Under the pieces are notes generated by a model that saw nothing but the letters and a program-made list of their open reading frames with translations, ran no database searches and was not told where the DNA came from. The position numbers and the translations under genes were made by a program. From Planctomycetota bacterium (GTDB lineage: Bacteria; Planctomycetota; Brocadiia; Brocadiales; Bathyanammoxibiaceae): DNA of 64,000 nt. Shown here in pieces: positions 49,864 to 57,542 of this stretch. The DNA lies in assembly GCA_016209685.1 (NCBI GenBank), contig JACQVQ010000008.1:379778-443777 (forward strand), in the 5' to 3' direction. How positions within the stretch are numbered: position 1 is the stretch's first letter; every line of letters begins with the position of its first letter.

Positions 49864-49901
49864 GTAGGGGCACGTTGTCCGCCTGAGGCGGATGCCCCTA
49901 C
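49864..49901. repeat. Interrupted GTAGGGGC palindrome with nested CCGCCTGAGGCGG, supplying a stop codon
   Basis: GTAGGGGCAC ... GTGCCCC-type outer arms around CCGCCTGAGGCGG. On the - strand, its TAG stops the second gvpF/L copy (49898-49900). Confidence 0.85.
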
Positions 49902-50647
49902 GCGACCTCAAGAAATTCCGGGACAAAGCTGTAAGGGGGCCAGGGGCCACTGTAAAGTACCTTCTCAGGGAGACGTCCTCTAATCTCACCAAAGGCCCTC
50001 TCAAATTCTTCTAACCTGTCCCTCCTCACCAGGTAATAGATAGAGGACATATACCTGCTTGATTCCAGTTGGCTCTCCGCAATTAACGGTCTGAGCCTTT
50101 GTTCCAGTACCTTACATACCTCCTCTGCCCGCAGGCCGAGTTGGCGTCCTTCCTCTTGAACCTGCCTCTTTTGTCTGAGATACTCTATCCCTTCGCTACG
50201 CTCAAGGGCAGGCCCGCTCGGGGCCTCTGCCCTCTCCCCGGATACAGGGGCAGGGAGGGGGGTTCTCTCCTCGCCTTCCAGTACCACCCTCAGACTAATC
50301 TCTACCATATCTTTTAACCTATCAAGGGTCTCTTCTAGCCGGGAGGAATGCCTTTGCAGGAGTTCCACCACCGCCTCCCGGTGCTTCAGGGTGGTGGAGA
50401 ATCGCATGGGAATCACGGCTAAAAGGGTGTGGACGTATTCCACCACCTCCTTATGCAGGAAGAGGTCCTGTAGGGTGAGAGAGTAGTCGTCCTTAGGAAG
50501 CGCCGAGCACACCCCAGTCAGCCCTTCCCACGTAATAACCTCCAAGGGGCTCTCTCCCACCCCCTTCAGGGTATCTGGCAGAGATAACCCGCTCCTGCTC
50601 ACGCAATAGAGGTAGGTGGGAGGGCTACTTTGGACAACGGCTTCCAT
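49898..50647 (-). CDS. Gas vesicle protein GvpF/GvpL, copy 2
   Basis: A 249-residue protein with the family C-terminus VLYSGPWPPYSFVPEFLEVA and the first-half motif VVEYVHTLLAVIPMRFSTTL (about 69-90). Residues about 130-152 (SGERAEAPSGPALERSEGIEYL) are repeat-derived: ALERSEG is the translation of the MITE-core sequence CTTCGCTACGCTCAAGGGC. The stop lies in a palindrome. Its start overlaps the end of copy 3. It may have a non-redundant role with copies 1 and 3. Confidence 0.9.
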   Translation of the reverse strand: MEAVVQSSPPTYLYCVSRSGLSLPDTLKGVGESPLEVITWEGLTGVCSALPKDDYSLTLQDLFLHKEVVEYVHTLLAVIPMRFSTTLKHREAVVELLQRHSSRLEETLDRLKDMVEISLRVVLEGEERTPLPAPVSGERAEAPSGPALERSEGIEYLRQKRQVQEEGRQLGLRAEEVCKVLEQRLRPLIAESQLESSRYMSSIYYLVRRDRLEEFERAFGEIRGRLPEKVLYSGPWPPYSFVPEFLEVA

Positions 50648-51528
50648 CAGGCATTCACCTCATCTGGTATCTTCTCCAGGCTAGGGCAGAAGTTGTAAGG
50701 GGGCCAGGGACCGGCAAGTTCAAAGAGGAGACCCCACGGCCTATAACCCTCTTTCAGTTCTTCCACCATCTCCCTGAAGCTCTCTAACATCAGTTTTGAC
50801 ACCAAGAAGGCCCCGTTCAGGAGCATATCCTCTGCCCTTTGGGTAACCTTTTTTTCGTGGACTTTCAGGGTCATCCCCTCTACGGACAGAGAGTTAATCG
50901 CCTCATATATGTCCTGTATTATCCTGCTAATGGTATTAGAAAGCCCCTCATCAGCCATTTCTTGCAGGCGTTTCTTGTGGAGGTATCGTTCCCCAGGGGT
51001 CTTGAAGGTCTGGCGGTTCATCTCTTTTAGACGTGCATCGGTCTCCAGCAGGTGGCTCACCGCCCTGGATTCATCACAATACACCTTTAGTGACCACTCC
51101 TCCTTGTCCTGTATATATTCCAGATAATGGTCCAACTCCGGGAGATGGGGGTTAAGGGTATTCAGGAGGCTCTTTTCGCTCTTGAAAAGGGTCAAGAATT
51201 TCACGGGGAGGATGGCCTGATTCCGCATAACCTCTTCTACTACGTATTCATGTTCCCTGACCCTCTTGGCCACCCAGCCTGGCTCTTTCACCTGCTTACT
51301 TAGAGAGGCCACCTTCCAGGGCAGCTTGCTAAGGGCCACTGCCAGCATTGGGGGCAGAGCCCCAATGCTATAGCCCTGGGGCCCAATGCTATAGCCCTGG
51401 TGCTCCGCCACCAGGGCTCCGTGTGGGAGGAAGAATACGGGTTCTGACTCTACTCCTTGCAATCTAAGCTTATGGAGAGAGGGCGTGTCCCTACTTATGC
51501 AGTAGACGTAGAGGTAAGGGTTTTTCAT
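50647..51528 (-). CDS. Gas vesicle protein GvpF/GvpL, copy 3, with repeat-encoded insertion
   Basis: A 293-residue protein, longer than the other two copies. The C-terminus [17 protein letters not shown] is the GvpF/L hallmark, and [25 protein letters not shown] (about 91-115) the first-half motif. Residues about 38-62 ([24 protein letters not shown]) are the translation of the two-hairpin composite repeat also present at 2888-2941. Its ATG overlaps the TGA of the CDC48-type ATPase (ATGA). Confidence 0.88.
   Translation of the reverse strand: MKNPYLYVYCISRDTPSLHKLRLQGVESEPVFFLPHGALVAEHQGYSIGPQGYSIGALPPMLAVALSKLPWKVASLSKQVKEPGWVAKRVREHEYVVEEVMRNQAILPVKFLTLFKSEKSLLNTLNPHLPELDHYLEYIQDKEEWSLKVYCDESRAVSHLLETDARLKEMNRQTFKTPGERYLHKKRLQEMADEGLSNTISRIIQDIYEAINSLSVEGMTLKVHEKKVTQRAEDMLLNGAFLVSKLMLESFREMVEELKEGYRPWGLLFELAGPWPPYNFCPSLEKIPDEVNA
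51344..51418. repeat. Two-hairpin composite repeat, copy 2, inside gvpF/L copy 3
   Basis: AGCATTGGGG...CCCCAATGCT and AGCCCTGGTG...CACCAGGGCT as in the first copy, with an internal 22-bp duplication (CCAATGCTATAGCCCTGG). It is read in frame on the - strand. Confidence 0.9.
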
Positions 51529-53687
51529 GGCTTCATTGCTATAGGGGCGACCCGCCGGGTCGCCCCTACCTCCTCCAGGGCCTGCATAAAATCTCTGGCA
51601 CCGATGTGTAACTCGTGGGGGGCAACCCCTTCACCCTTTTTCTCAATAAGGTTTCTAATGGCTATCATTGTGGCCTTGCGGCAGAGGAGTTCTATGTCTG
51701 CCCCACTCCAGCCTTCTGTCTGTTCTACAAGCTCACCAAGACCGACCTCTTTTGTTATCGGCTTATCCCTTGTATGGACCTGGAATATCTTTAGTCTGGC
51801 CTCACGGTCGGGGAAGGGTATCTCAATGGTGGCATCAAACCGGCCTGCACGTAGGAGGGCGGGGTCAATGATGTCGGCCCTGTTAGTGGCCCCCAGGATT
51901 AGTACCCCTTTAAGCTCCTCTATGCCATCCAGTTCGGTGAGTAACTGGCTGATTACCCTCTCTGCGACCCCGGAGTCCACCCCCCCTGCACCGCGGCGGG
52001 GTGCAATGGCGTCAATCTCGTCAAAGAAGAGGATGCAGGGGGCGGCCTGGCGTGCCTTGCGGAAGATGTCCCTGACGGCTCTCTCCGATTCACCTACGTA
52101 TTTGGAGAGGAGGGCCGGACCCTTTACGGAGATAAAGTTTACCTTACCCTCCCTTGCCAGGGCCTTTACCATGAGTGTCTTGCCCGTCCCAGGAGGGCCG
52201 GTTAAGAGAATCCCTTTGGGGGGTGTGAGTCTGGCCCGTTCAAATAGTTTCTCGTACCTGAGGGGCCATTCCACCGCCTCCTGGAGCTGTCTCTTTACCC
52301 CTTCCAGCCCCCCTACGTCCTCCCACCCCACATCAGGCACCTCCACAAAGACCTCCCTGATGGCGCTGGGTTCAATCTCTTTGAGGGCCTGCAGGAAGTG
52401 TTCCATTCCCACCTTGAGGTTGAGGAGGGTCTCGGTGGGGATGTGGGCCTTCTGGAAGTCTATCTCGGGCATGACCTGCCGTAGACAACTCATGGCGGCC
52501 TCCCGGCAGAGGGCCTGTAAATCTGCCCCTACGAAGCCGTGGGTAATCTCTGCCAGTTTGGTCAGGTCCACGTCCTCTGCCAGGGGCATGCCCCTGGAGT
52601 GTATCTCCAGTACCCTGAGCCTTGCCTTCTTATCAGGGATGGGTATGGTTATCTCCCTGTCAAAGCGTCCCGGCCGTCTGAGGGCCGGGTCAAGGGAGTG
52701 GGGGATATTGGTGGCCGCTATGACTATGACCTGTCCCCTATCCTTCAGGCCGTCCATGAGGGCCAGTAATTGGGCCACCACCCTCTTTTCTACCTCCCCC
52801 AGGACCTGCTCCCTCTTGGGGGCGATGGCATCCACCTCGTCCAGGAAGATGATGGCCGGTGTATTCCTCCTGGCCTCTTCAAAGATTTCCCTGAGCCTGG
52901 CCTCACTCTCCCCATAGAACTTATGGATAATCTCAGGGCCATTAATGGAGAAGAAACTGGCGTCCGTCTCGTTGGCCACTGCCCTGGCAATGAGGGTCTT
53001 ACCGCAACCTGGCGGGCCGCAGAGCAGTACCCCCTTTGGCGGGTCTATACCCAGCCGCTCAAAGACCTGGGGATACTTCAAGGGGAGCTCTATCATCTCC
53101 CTTATCCTCTGTATCTCCTTCTCCAGTCCGCCAACGTCTTCGTAAGAGACCTTCAGCCTGGCCGGTTTGGTGGGGAGCGTTTCGGCTATTTTCAGGGAGG
53201 TGGTGGGTTTAATTATGACCACGTCCTTGGGCAGTGTAGACTCTACCAGGAACTCATTGTAGCGGGCGCCGAAGAGGGTGGCCCTTATCCGGTCTCCCTC
53301 TACCAGGGGGAGACCGTCCAGGAGGGTGCCGATGTACCTGCTGTCCTTATCCATCATACCCGGGGTGACAGGGGCCAGTACTACCTTCTCAGCAGGTTGC
53401 CAGGGGACTTTTTTAAGCGTTACCTTTTCATCCAGGCTCACCTGGGCATTGCCCCTGACGAGGCCGTCTATCTGGATGCGGGACTTGCCCCTTTCTTCCT
53501 TGAAGGTGGGCATCAATCGGGCGACGGTGCGGCGTTTCCCGACTATCTCCACCACGTCCCCTATCTCTGCCTCCAGGGACTGCATGTCTGCCGGGTCTAT
53601 CCTGGCTATCCCCCGGCCCACGTCCTTGTTCATGGCCTCAGCCACCTTGAGTGACAGCTTGTCTTTTGCTACGGTCTTGGTAGTCAT
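51525..53687 (-). CDS. CDC48/VCP-type double AAA ATPase
   Basis: A 720-residue protein of the VAT/CDC48 architecture. N-domain (1-180) with [25 protein letters not shown], then D1 with GPPGCGKT (near 215) and [12 protein letters not shown], and D2 with GPPGTGKT (near 490) and [12 protein letters not shown]. Both have arginine-finger-like RRPGRFD / RAGRFD. It would unfold or remodel protein complexes in the cytosol. It is embedded in the gas vesicle cluster directly upstream of gvpF/L, and might remodel assembly factors. The C-terminal GATRRVAP is a read-through palindrome. Confidence 0.93.
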   Translation of the reverse strand: MTTKTVAKDKLSLKVAEAMNKDVGRGIARIDPADMQSLEAEIGDVVEIVGKRRTVARLMPTFKEERGKSRIQIDGLVRGNAQVSLDEKVTLKKVPWQPAEKVVLAPVTPGMMDKDSRYIGTLLDGLPLVEGDRIRATLFGARYNEFLVESTLPKDVVIIKPTTSLKIAETLPTKPARLKVSYEDVGGLEKEIQRIREMIELPLKYPQVFERLGIDPPKGVLLCGPPGCGKTLIARAVANETDASFFSINGPEIIHKFYGESEARLREIFEEARRNTPAIIFLDEVDAIAPKREQVLGEVEKRVVAQLLALMDGLKDRGQVIVIAATNIPHSLDPALRRPGRFDREITIPIPDKKARLRVLEIHSRGMPLAEDVDLTKLAEITHGFVGADLQALCREAAMSCLRQVMPEIDFQKAHIPTETLLNLKVGMEHFLQALKEIEPSAIREVFVEVPDVGWEDVGGLEGVKRQLQEAVEWPLRYEKLFERARLTPPKGILLTGPPGTGKTLMVKALAREGKVNFISVKGPALLSKYVGESERAVRDIFRKARQAAPCILFFDEIDAIAPRRGAGGVDSGVAERVISQLLTELDGIEELKGVLILGATNRADIIDPALLRAGRFDATIEIPFPDREARLKIFQVHTRDKPITKEVGLGELVEQTEGWSGADIELLCRKATMIAIRNLIEKKGEGVAPHELHIGARDFMQALEEVGATRRVAPIAMKP
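51541..51569. repeat. GTAGGGGC-type palindrome inside the CDC48-type ATPase
   Basis: A 29-bp inverted repeat (GGGGCGACCCG centre) giving GATRRVAP near the C-terminus of the ATPase, 14 bp before its stop. Confidence 0.9.
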
Positions 53688-53702
53688 AATTTATTCCCTT
53701 GA

Positions 53703-53730
53703 GTAGGGGCGGTTCGCGAACCGCCCCTAC
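53703..53730. repeat. GTAGGGGC-type palindrome between the ATPase and Hsp20-like genes
   Basis: A perfect 28-bp inverted repeat (arms GTAGGGGCGGTTCG), directly after the stop of the Hsp20-like gene. Confidence 0.9.
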
Positions 53731-53732
53731 TG

Positions 53733-54263
53733 CTATTTCTTTAACCTCACCTCCAGGACGCCGTTCCTGCACGAGGAACTCATCCTCTCCTTATCAAATA
53801 CCTTGCCTAACAATACCTCTTTGCGATATTTATTGTCTCCCCTCTTAGCCGTGATTTCCAGGATGTCCCCATGGAGTTCTAACTTCACGTCCTTTTCTTC
53901 CACGCCGGGCAATTCGGCCACCACCAGTAGATGGTCCTCCTCGTCAAAGAGGTCCACCATCGGCTCCCTTTCCTCGGAGACTACCGGCGCCCCCCTGGCG
54001 GGTCTCTTTATGTTCCCAAAGGGTTCAAGGGTTACCTTTCTTTCCCCTCCCATCCCCCCCACCTTTACGGAGAAGCCGTATACCCCCCTTAGTTCCTTCC
54101 CACCGAATTCCCCCCCTTTTTTGAGCTCTTCGCCCTTTTCGGCCAACTCGGAGAGCTTCTCCACGAGATTCCCAATCCCGCTCAAGAAGCCCCCCAGCCC
54201 CAGGTCTATGTTGAAGCCCTCGGGTGCTTTGTGCCCTTTCTTAGTCTCTTTCTTCTCCACCAT
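53733..54263 (-). CDS. gvpH: Hsp20/GvpH-type gas vesicle chaperone
   Basis: A 176-residue protein. The N-terminal half is glycine/lysine-rich with NIDLGLGGFLSGIGNLVEKLSELAEKG, seen in GvpH-type proteins. Residues about 105-176 are an alpha-crystallin core (VDLFDEEDHLLVVAELPGVEEKDVKLELHGDILEITAKR, ending NGVLEVRLKK). It probably protects hydrophobic GvpA before assembly. Confidence 0.85.
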   Translation of the reverse strand: MVEKKETKKGHKAPEGFNIDLGLGGFLSGIGNLVEKLSELAEKGEELKKGGEFGGKELRGVYGFSVKVGGMGGERKVTLEPFGNIKRPARGAPVVSEEREPMVDLFDEEDHLLVVAELPGVEEKDVKLELHGDILEITAKRGDNKYRKEVLLGKVFDKERMSSSCRNGVLEVRLKK

Positions 54264-54280
54264 GGTCCTCTCCTCAGGAG

Positions 54281-55693
54281 TTATTCTTCCTCTGTACCAT
54301 TAAATAGCTTTATGCCGTACTGCTTGATTTTGTAATGCATGGTACTGTAGTCAATCCTCAGTAATCTAGCCGCTTCGCTCTTGTTGCCCTTGGTACGCCT
54401 CAAGGTCTCCAGGATGGCCTTCCTCTCCACCTCCTCTACTGCCCTCTTTACTATGCCCTTGAGAGGGGGACCGTCCTTAGTAAGTCTTTCTATCCCATGG
54501 GGGGCATTAGGAAGCCAGGATTCGTTCCTGGGGAGGAGGAGGTGTTTGGGTTCTATAAGGCTGCTGGTCAGCAGGACTGCCCTGCGGACTACGTTTTTCA
54601 GCTCCCTTACGTTGCCAGGCCAGGGATAGGAGAGGAGGTGTTCTATGGACTCCTCTGTGAACCCCTTCACCTGCTTATCCAACTCTTTATTGGTCAATTC
54701 CAGGAAGTGCTGGGAGAGCAGGAGGATGTCGTCCTTCCTTTCCCTCAGGGGCGGTATCTCTATGGTAAACTCGTTGAGGCGGTGGTAGAGGTCTCTGCGG
54801 AATCTGTTTTGGGTGAGCAGGTCTTCCAGCCTCTCGTTGCCAGCTACTATTACCCGTATGTTTATCTTGATATCCCGTTTTCCTCCCACCCGATGTATGC
54901 ACTTTTCTTGCAGGACTCTCAGGAGTTTATTTTGCATCAGGAGGGGTAGGTTGCCTATCTCGTCCAGGAAGATAGTGCCCTTATTGGCCAGTTCAAATTG
55001 TCCCTCTTTGGTGCAGTAGGCGCCCGTGAAGGCCCCTTTTTCATGGCCAAATAGTTCACTCTCCAGGAGCGGTTCCGGGATAGAGCCGCAATCTACCACT
55101 ACAAAATTTCTATCCTTCCTGGGGCTGAGGTTATGGATGGCCCTGGCCACCAGTTCCTTACCTGAACCTGTCTCCCCATAGAGGACTACGGTAAAGCCGG
55201 TGTTGGCCACGCATCTTATCTGCCCGAAGACCTTTTTAATGGCATCGCTGTAGCCTATGAGTTCGGAGAGGGTAATCCTTTCTTCCAGTTGGGATTTGAG
55301 GGTGTCCAGCTCCTCCTGCCGTTCCCGCTCCTTTAGTACCCTTTGTACCCTGAGGAGTACTTCCTGGTTGTCAAAGGGTTTGGTCAGGTAATCGTGGGCC
55401 CCAAGCCTCATGGCCTCTACGGCGCCCTGTATCTCCCCAAAGGCCGTGAGGATTATGACAGGTATACCCCATTGCCTCTCTTTCATCTCTTTCAGCAGGT
55501 CTATACCGTCCATCTCAGGCATCTTTATATCCAGTAGGATGGCCTCCGGCTGGGTCTTTTCTATCTTTTCCAGGGCCTCCCTGCCGTTGCTGGCAGAAAT
55601 GGGTTGATAGCCCCCCTGCTCTAGCACCTTGCTGAGGACCCAGTGGATGTCTTGCACGTCGTCTACGATTAAGACCTTCTTTCCCTCGCCCAT
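54281..55693 (-). CDS. NtrC-type sigma-54-dependent response regulator
   Basis: A 470-residue protein with the full layout: receiver (residues 1-120; phosphorylatable Asp in AILLDIKMPEMDGIDLL), AAA+ domain with GETGSGKE (P-loop), the sigma-54-contacting GAFTGA loop, and DEIGNLPLLMQNKLLRVLQE, then a Fis-type helix-turn-helix (EAARLLRIDYSTMHYKIKQYGI) at the end. It activates sigma-54 RNA polymerase when phosphorylated. A sigma-54-like promoter precedes gvpA, so it is the probable switch for the cluster; which of the two kinases phosphorylates it is unknown. Confidence 0.95.
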   Translation of the reverse strand: MGEGKKVLIVDDVQDIHWVLSKVLEQGGYQPISASNGREALEKIEKTQPEAILLDIKMPEMDGIDLLKEMKERQWGIPVIILTAFGEIQGAVEAMRLGAHDYLTKPFDNQEVLLRVQRVLKERERQEELDTLKSQLEERITLSELIGYSDAIKKVFGQIRCVANTGFTVVLYGETGSGKELVARAIHNLSPRKDRNFVVVDCGSIPEPLLESELFGHEKGAFTGAYCTKEGQFELANKGTIFLDEIGNLPLLMQNKLLRVLQEKCIHRVGGKRDIKINIRVIVAGNERLEDLLTQNRFRRDLYHRLNEFTIEIPPLRERKDDILLLSQHFLELTNKELDKQVKGFTEESIEHLLSYPWPGNVRELKNVVRRAVLLTSSLIEPKHLLLPRNESWLPNAPHGIERLTKDGPPLKGIVKRAVEEVERKAILETLRRTKGNKSEAARLLRIDYSTMHYKIKQYGIKLFNGTEEE

Positions 55694-55716
55694 AACCTTT
55701 GTGTTTTTACTCTTTA

Positions 55717-55808
55717 ATCCTTTAAACCCTTGACATTTAAATCAAGGACGTTGGAGCAAGCTACAACGCTACATTACTTGAACCTTTGAACCCTTGAACC
55801 CTTAAACC
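55717..55808. repeat. Iterated CCCTTGAACCCTTAAAC tract
   Basis: CTTTAAACCCTTGAC ... ACTTGAACCTTTGAACCCTTGAACCCTTAAACC, like the tract at 11075-11104. It overlaps the stop of the gene at 55802. Confidence 0.6.
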
Positions 55809-56389
55809 TTTTCTTTCTGTCCCAGGTGGTCAAGGAATAGTTCTACCTGTATGTCTTTGGGTAATCTGGTATTGACCTTGTGGAGCATGCCTATAAAGAG
55901 GATGCCTGTCTCTCCAGTCTTCAGGGTCTCATCTATCCTCCGGGCTATGAAGTCGTCCCTCTTCTCCAGACGTTCCATTACTCCTTTCTTGTACTCCTCC
56001 AGGCTGACCCTCTCCCCTCCAACCTCCTTTGATATTGTAGCAAGCTCTTCTTTAAGGAGTTTGGGGTCTTCCGTGCCCACCAACTCTGCCCCCTGTTGCG
56101 CCAGTCTCAGGAGGATTTGGTGGTTTCGGCTTCCCTTTTTAGCAAGGTCTCTGGCCAGTTCCATCTCTTTACCGCAGACGGGCAGGCCATCTTGATAGAC
56201 CTTCTGGACGGGGGTCTGGAGTTGTGTTAATCTCTTTTCTATCTCCATCCATATCCTTTCTACCGCCTGCTTGTGTTCCTGCCACTTTGCCTGGCCAAAT
56301 TTTTTTATGTATTCCTGCTCAAGCTGGGCACTTAAAGAGCCCATATCTATCTGGGTATGGATTATCGGGACGTAAATCAGCCTCCGCAC
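55802..56389 (-). CDS. Conserved protein of unknown function in the gas vesicle regulatory block
   Basis: A 195-residue protein. It opens MRRLIYVPIIHTQIDMGSL, has a helical middle (WQEHKQAVERIWMEIEKRL), a conserved-looking KVYQDGLPVC, and ends with RDDFIARRIDETLKTGETGILFIGMLHKVNTRLPKDIQVELFLDHL. The ILFIGMLHKV stretch faintly recalls the GxxH strand of TraB/ChaN-type proteins. I do not recognise the family with certainty. It overlaps the receiver-only regulator upstream. Confidence 0.6.
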   Translation of the reverse strand: MRRLIYVPIIHTQIDMGSLSAQLEQEYIKKFGQAKWQEHKQAVERIWMEIEKRLTQLQTPVQKVYQDGLPVCGKEMELARDLAKKGSRNHQILLRLAQQGAELVGTEDPKLLKEELATISKEVGGERVSLEEYKKGVMERLEKRDDFIARRIDETLKTGETGILFIGMLHKVNTRLPKDIQVELFLDHLGQKEKV

Positions 56390-56838
56390 TGCGGACCCCC
56401 TACACTAGCCAGGGTGCTGGCGGCCCTTTTCCCCAGGGTCTGTCTGACAGTAGCCTTCATGAAACTTACGTCAAATGGCTTCGTGACGTAATCCCTGGCC
56501 CCAAGGAGCATTGCCTCCCTGACGGATTGGAGGTCTCCGTATCCCGTTACGACTATCACGGGCAGTTTGGGGGCCATCTTCTGTAACTCCCGCAGGGTCT
56601 CCATCCCACTCATAACTGGCATTATTACGTCCAGGATTGCCAGGTCTATACCGCCCTTCTTGACCCTCTTGAGGACGTCTCTGCCGTTACGGACACTTAT
56701 GACCCTGTAGCCTTCCTTCACGAAGATGCTGCGGAGAAACTTGATTATCTCTGGCTCATCGTCCGCAATCAGGACGGTACGTTTAGGTAGGGGCATGTCG
56801 CAACGTGCCCCTACGGTTGTCTTAATGGTCTTACTCAT
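56377..56838 (-). CDS. Receiver-domain-only response regulator with palindrome-encoded N-terminal insert
   Basis: A 153-residue protein. The receiver begins at about residue 20 (VLIADDEPEIIKFL), with phospho-acceptor Asp in LAILDVIMPVMSGMETL, VVTGYGD and TKPFDVSF. The first residues (TVGARCDMPLPK, about 8-19) are the translation of a GTAGGGGC palindrome. There is no output domain. It overlaps the Hsp20-like gene upstream by 4 bp (ATGA). Confidence 0.88.
   Translation of the reverse strand: MSKTIKTTVGARCDMPLPKRTVLIADDEPEIIKFLRSIFVKEGYRVISVRNGRDVLKRVKKGGIDLAILDVIMPVMSGMETLRELQKMAPKLPVIVVTGYGDLQSVREAMLLGARDYVTKPFDVSFMKATVRQTLGKRAASTLASVGGPQCGG
56787..56814. repeat. GTAGGGGC-type palindrome inside the receiver protein gene
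   Basis: A 28-bp near-perfect inverted repeat (arms GTAGGGGCATGTCG/CAACGTGCCCCTAC, one mismatch), read in frame near the N-terminus. Confidence 0.88.
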
Positions 56839-57407
56839 CCGTCTACTCCCTTAGGTCTTTTTAATTCCATCTGTAAAATACCGTCTTTATAAGAAGAGGA
56901 GAGGTCGGAGGTGTCTACCTCAAATGGTAATAGCACCTCTTTATAGTATCTAACGTGGCCGCCCCTGGTCATGGCATCCGCCTCCAGGCGGAGGACGTCT
57001 CCGTTAATCTCTATCTTTATGGCCTTCTCATGGGTGCCCGGAATCTGGGCCACGAGGATTAGGGAGTCTACCTCGTGAAAGACGTCCAGGTCGGGGTGCT
57101 CCACTTTTAATACGTCCAGGTTGCGCTGATAGCGGGCAAAGTTAGGCTCCGGGGTGAAGAGCCAGGCCCTGCTCAATTCCCTCTTGACTTCTCTTTGGGG
57201 TGTCTGCCTGGGGTGGAGTGGTTTACTTATAGTCCCGATGTTCATCCTCAGTCGCAGGGCGGGTCTATGCGCTGTAAGGTGGGTCTTTATGTCACGCAGT
57301 CCTTTAAGTGGCCTGGGCATCGTTTCTCGATACATCGCAATTCTTTTGCCATACAGGAAGGGGTCATTTCCTGCTATAGGGTCAACATGGCGTCTCCTAT
57401 TGAACAA
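56835..57407 (-). CDS. Hsp20-like protein, second copy
   Basis: Up to 190 residues. The C-terminal 95 residues are an alpha-crystallin-like domain (LDVFHEVDSLILVAQIPGTHEKAIKIEINGDVLRLEADA, ending SSSYKDGILQMELKRPKG). The basic N-terminal part (RPALRLRMNIG, REVKRELSRAWLF) is not recognised. The first codon is uncertain: the listed start is TTG, and ATGs at 57335 or 57320 are alternatives. It may be a GvpH-like chaperone or an unrelated small heat-shock protein. Confidence 0.7.
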   Translation of the reverse strand: MFNRRRHVDPIAGNDPFLYGKRIAMYRETMPRPLKGLRDIKTHLTAHRPALRLRMNIGTISKPLHPRQTPQREVKRELSRAWLFTPEPNFARYQRNLDVLKVEHPDLDVFHEVDSLILVAQIPGTHEKAIKIEINGDVLRLEADAMTRGGHVRYYKEVLLPFEVDTSDLSSSYKDGILQMELKRPKGVDG

Positions 57408-57415
57408 TTTCTATT

Positions 57416-57446
57416 GAAAAAATTCAATAGTATATTGAATTTTTTC
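57416..57446. promoter_or_regulatory. Perfect 14-bp A/T-rich palindrome upstream of the Hsp20-like gene
   Basis: GAAAAAATTCAATA (57416-57429) and TATTGAATTTTTTC (57433-57446) with a 3-base centre. Lying just before the Hsp20-like gene and after the histidine kinase gene (both on -), it could be an operator or a terminator with its own T-run. Confidence 0.6.
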
Positions 57447-57461
57447 TATAGTAATGCCAAT

Positions 57462-57540
57462 GTGTCATTCTGAGCGAAGCGAAGAATCTCGTTATTTAGC
57501 TGAGATTCTTCTCCGCCTCAGGCGGACGGGTCGCCCCTAC
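57462..57540. repeat. MITE core fragment joined to a half GTAGGGGC palindrome
   Basis: GTCATTCTGAGCGAAGCGAAGAATC ... GAGATTCTTC is the MITE core without outer ends, followed by CCGCCTCAGGCGG and GCCCCTAC. Confidence 0.65.
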
Positions 57541-57542
57541 TT

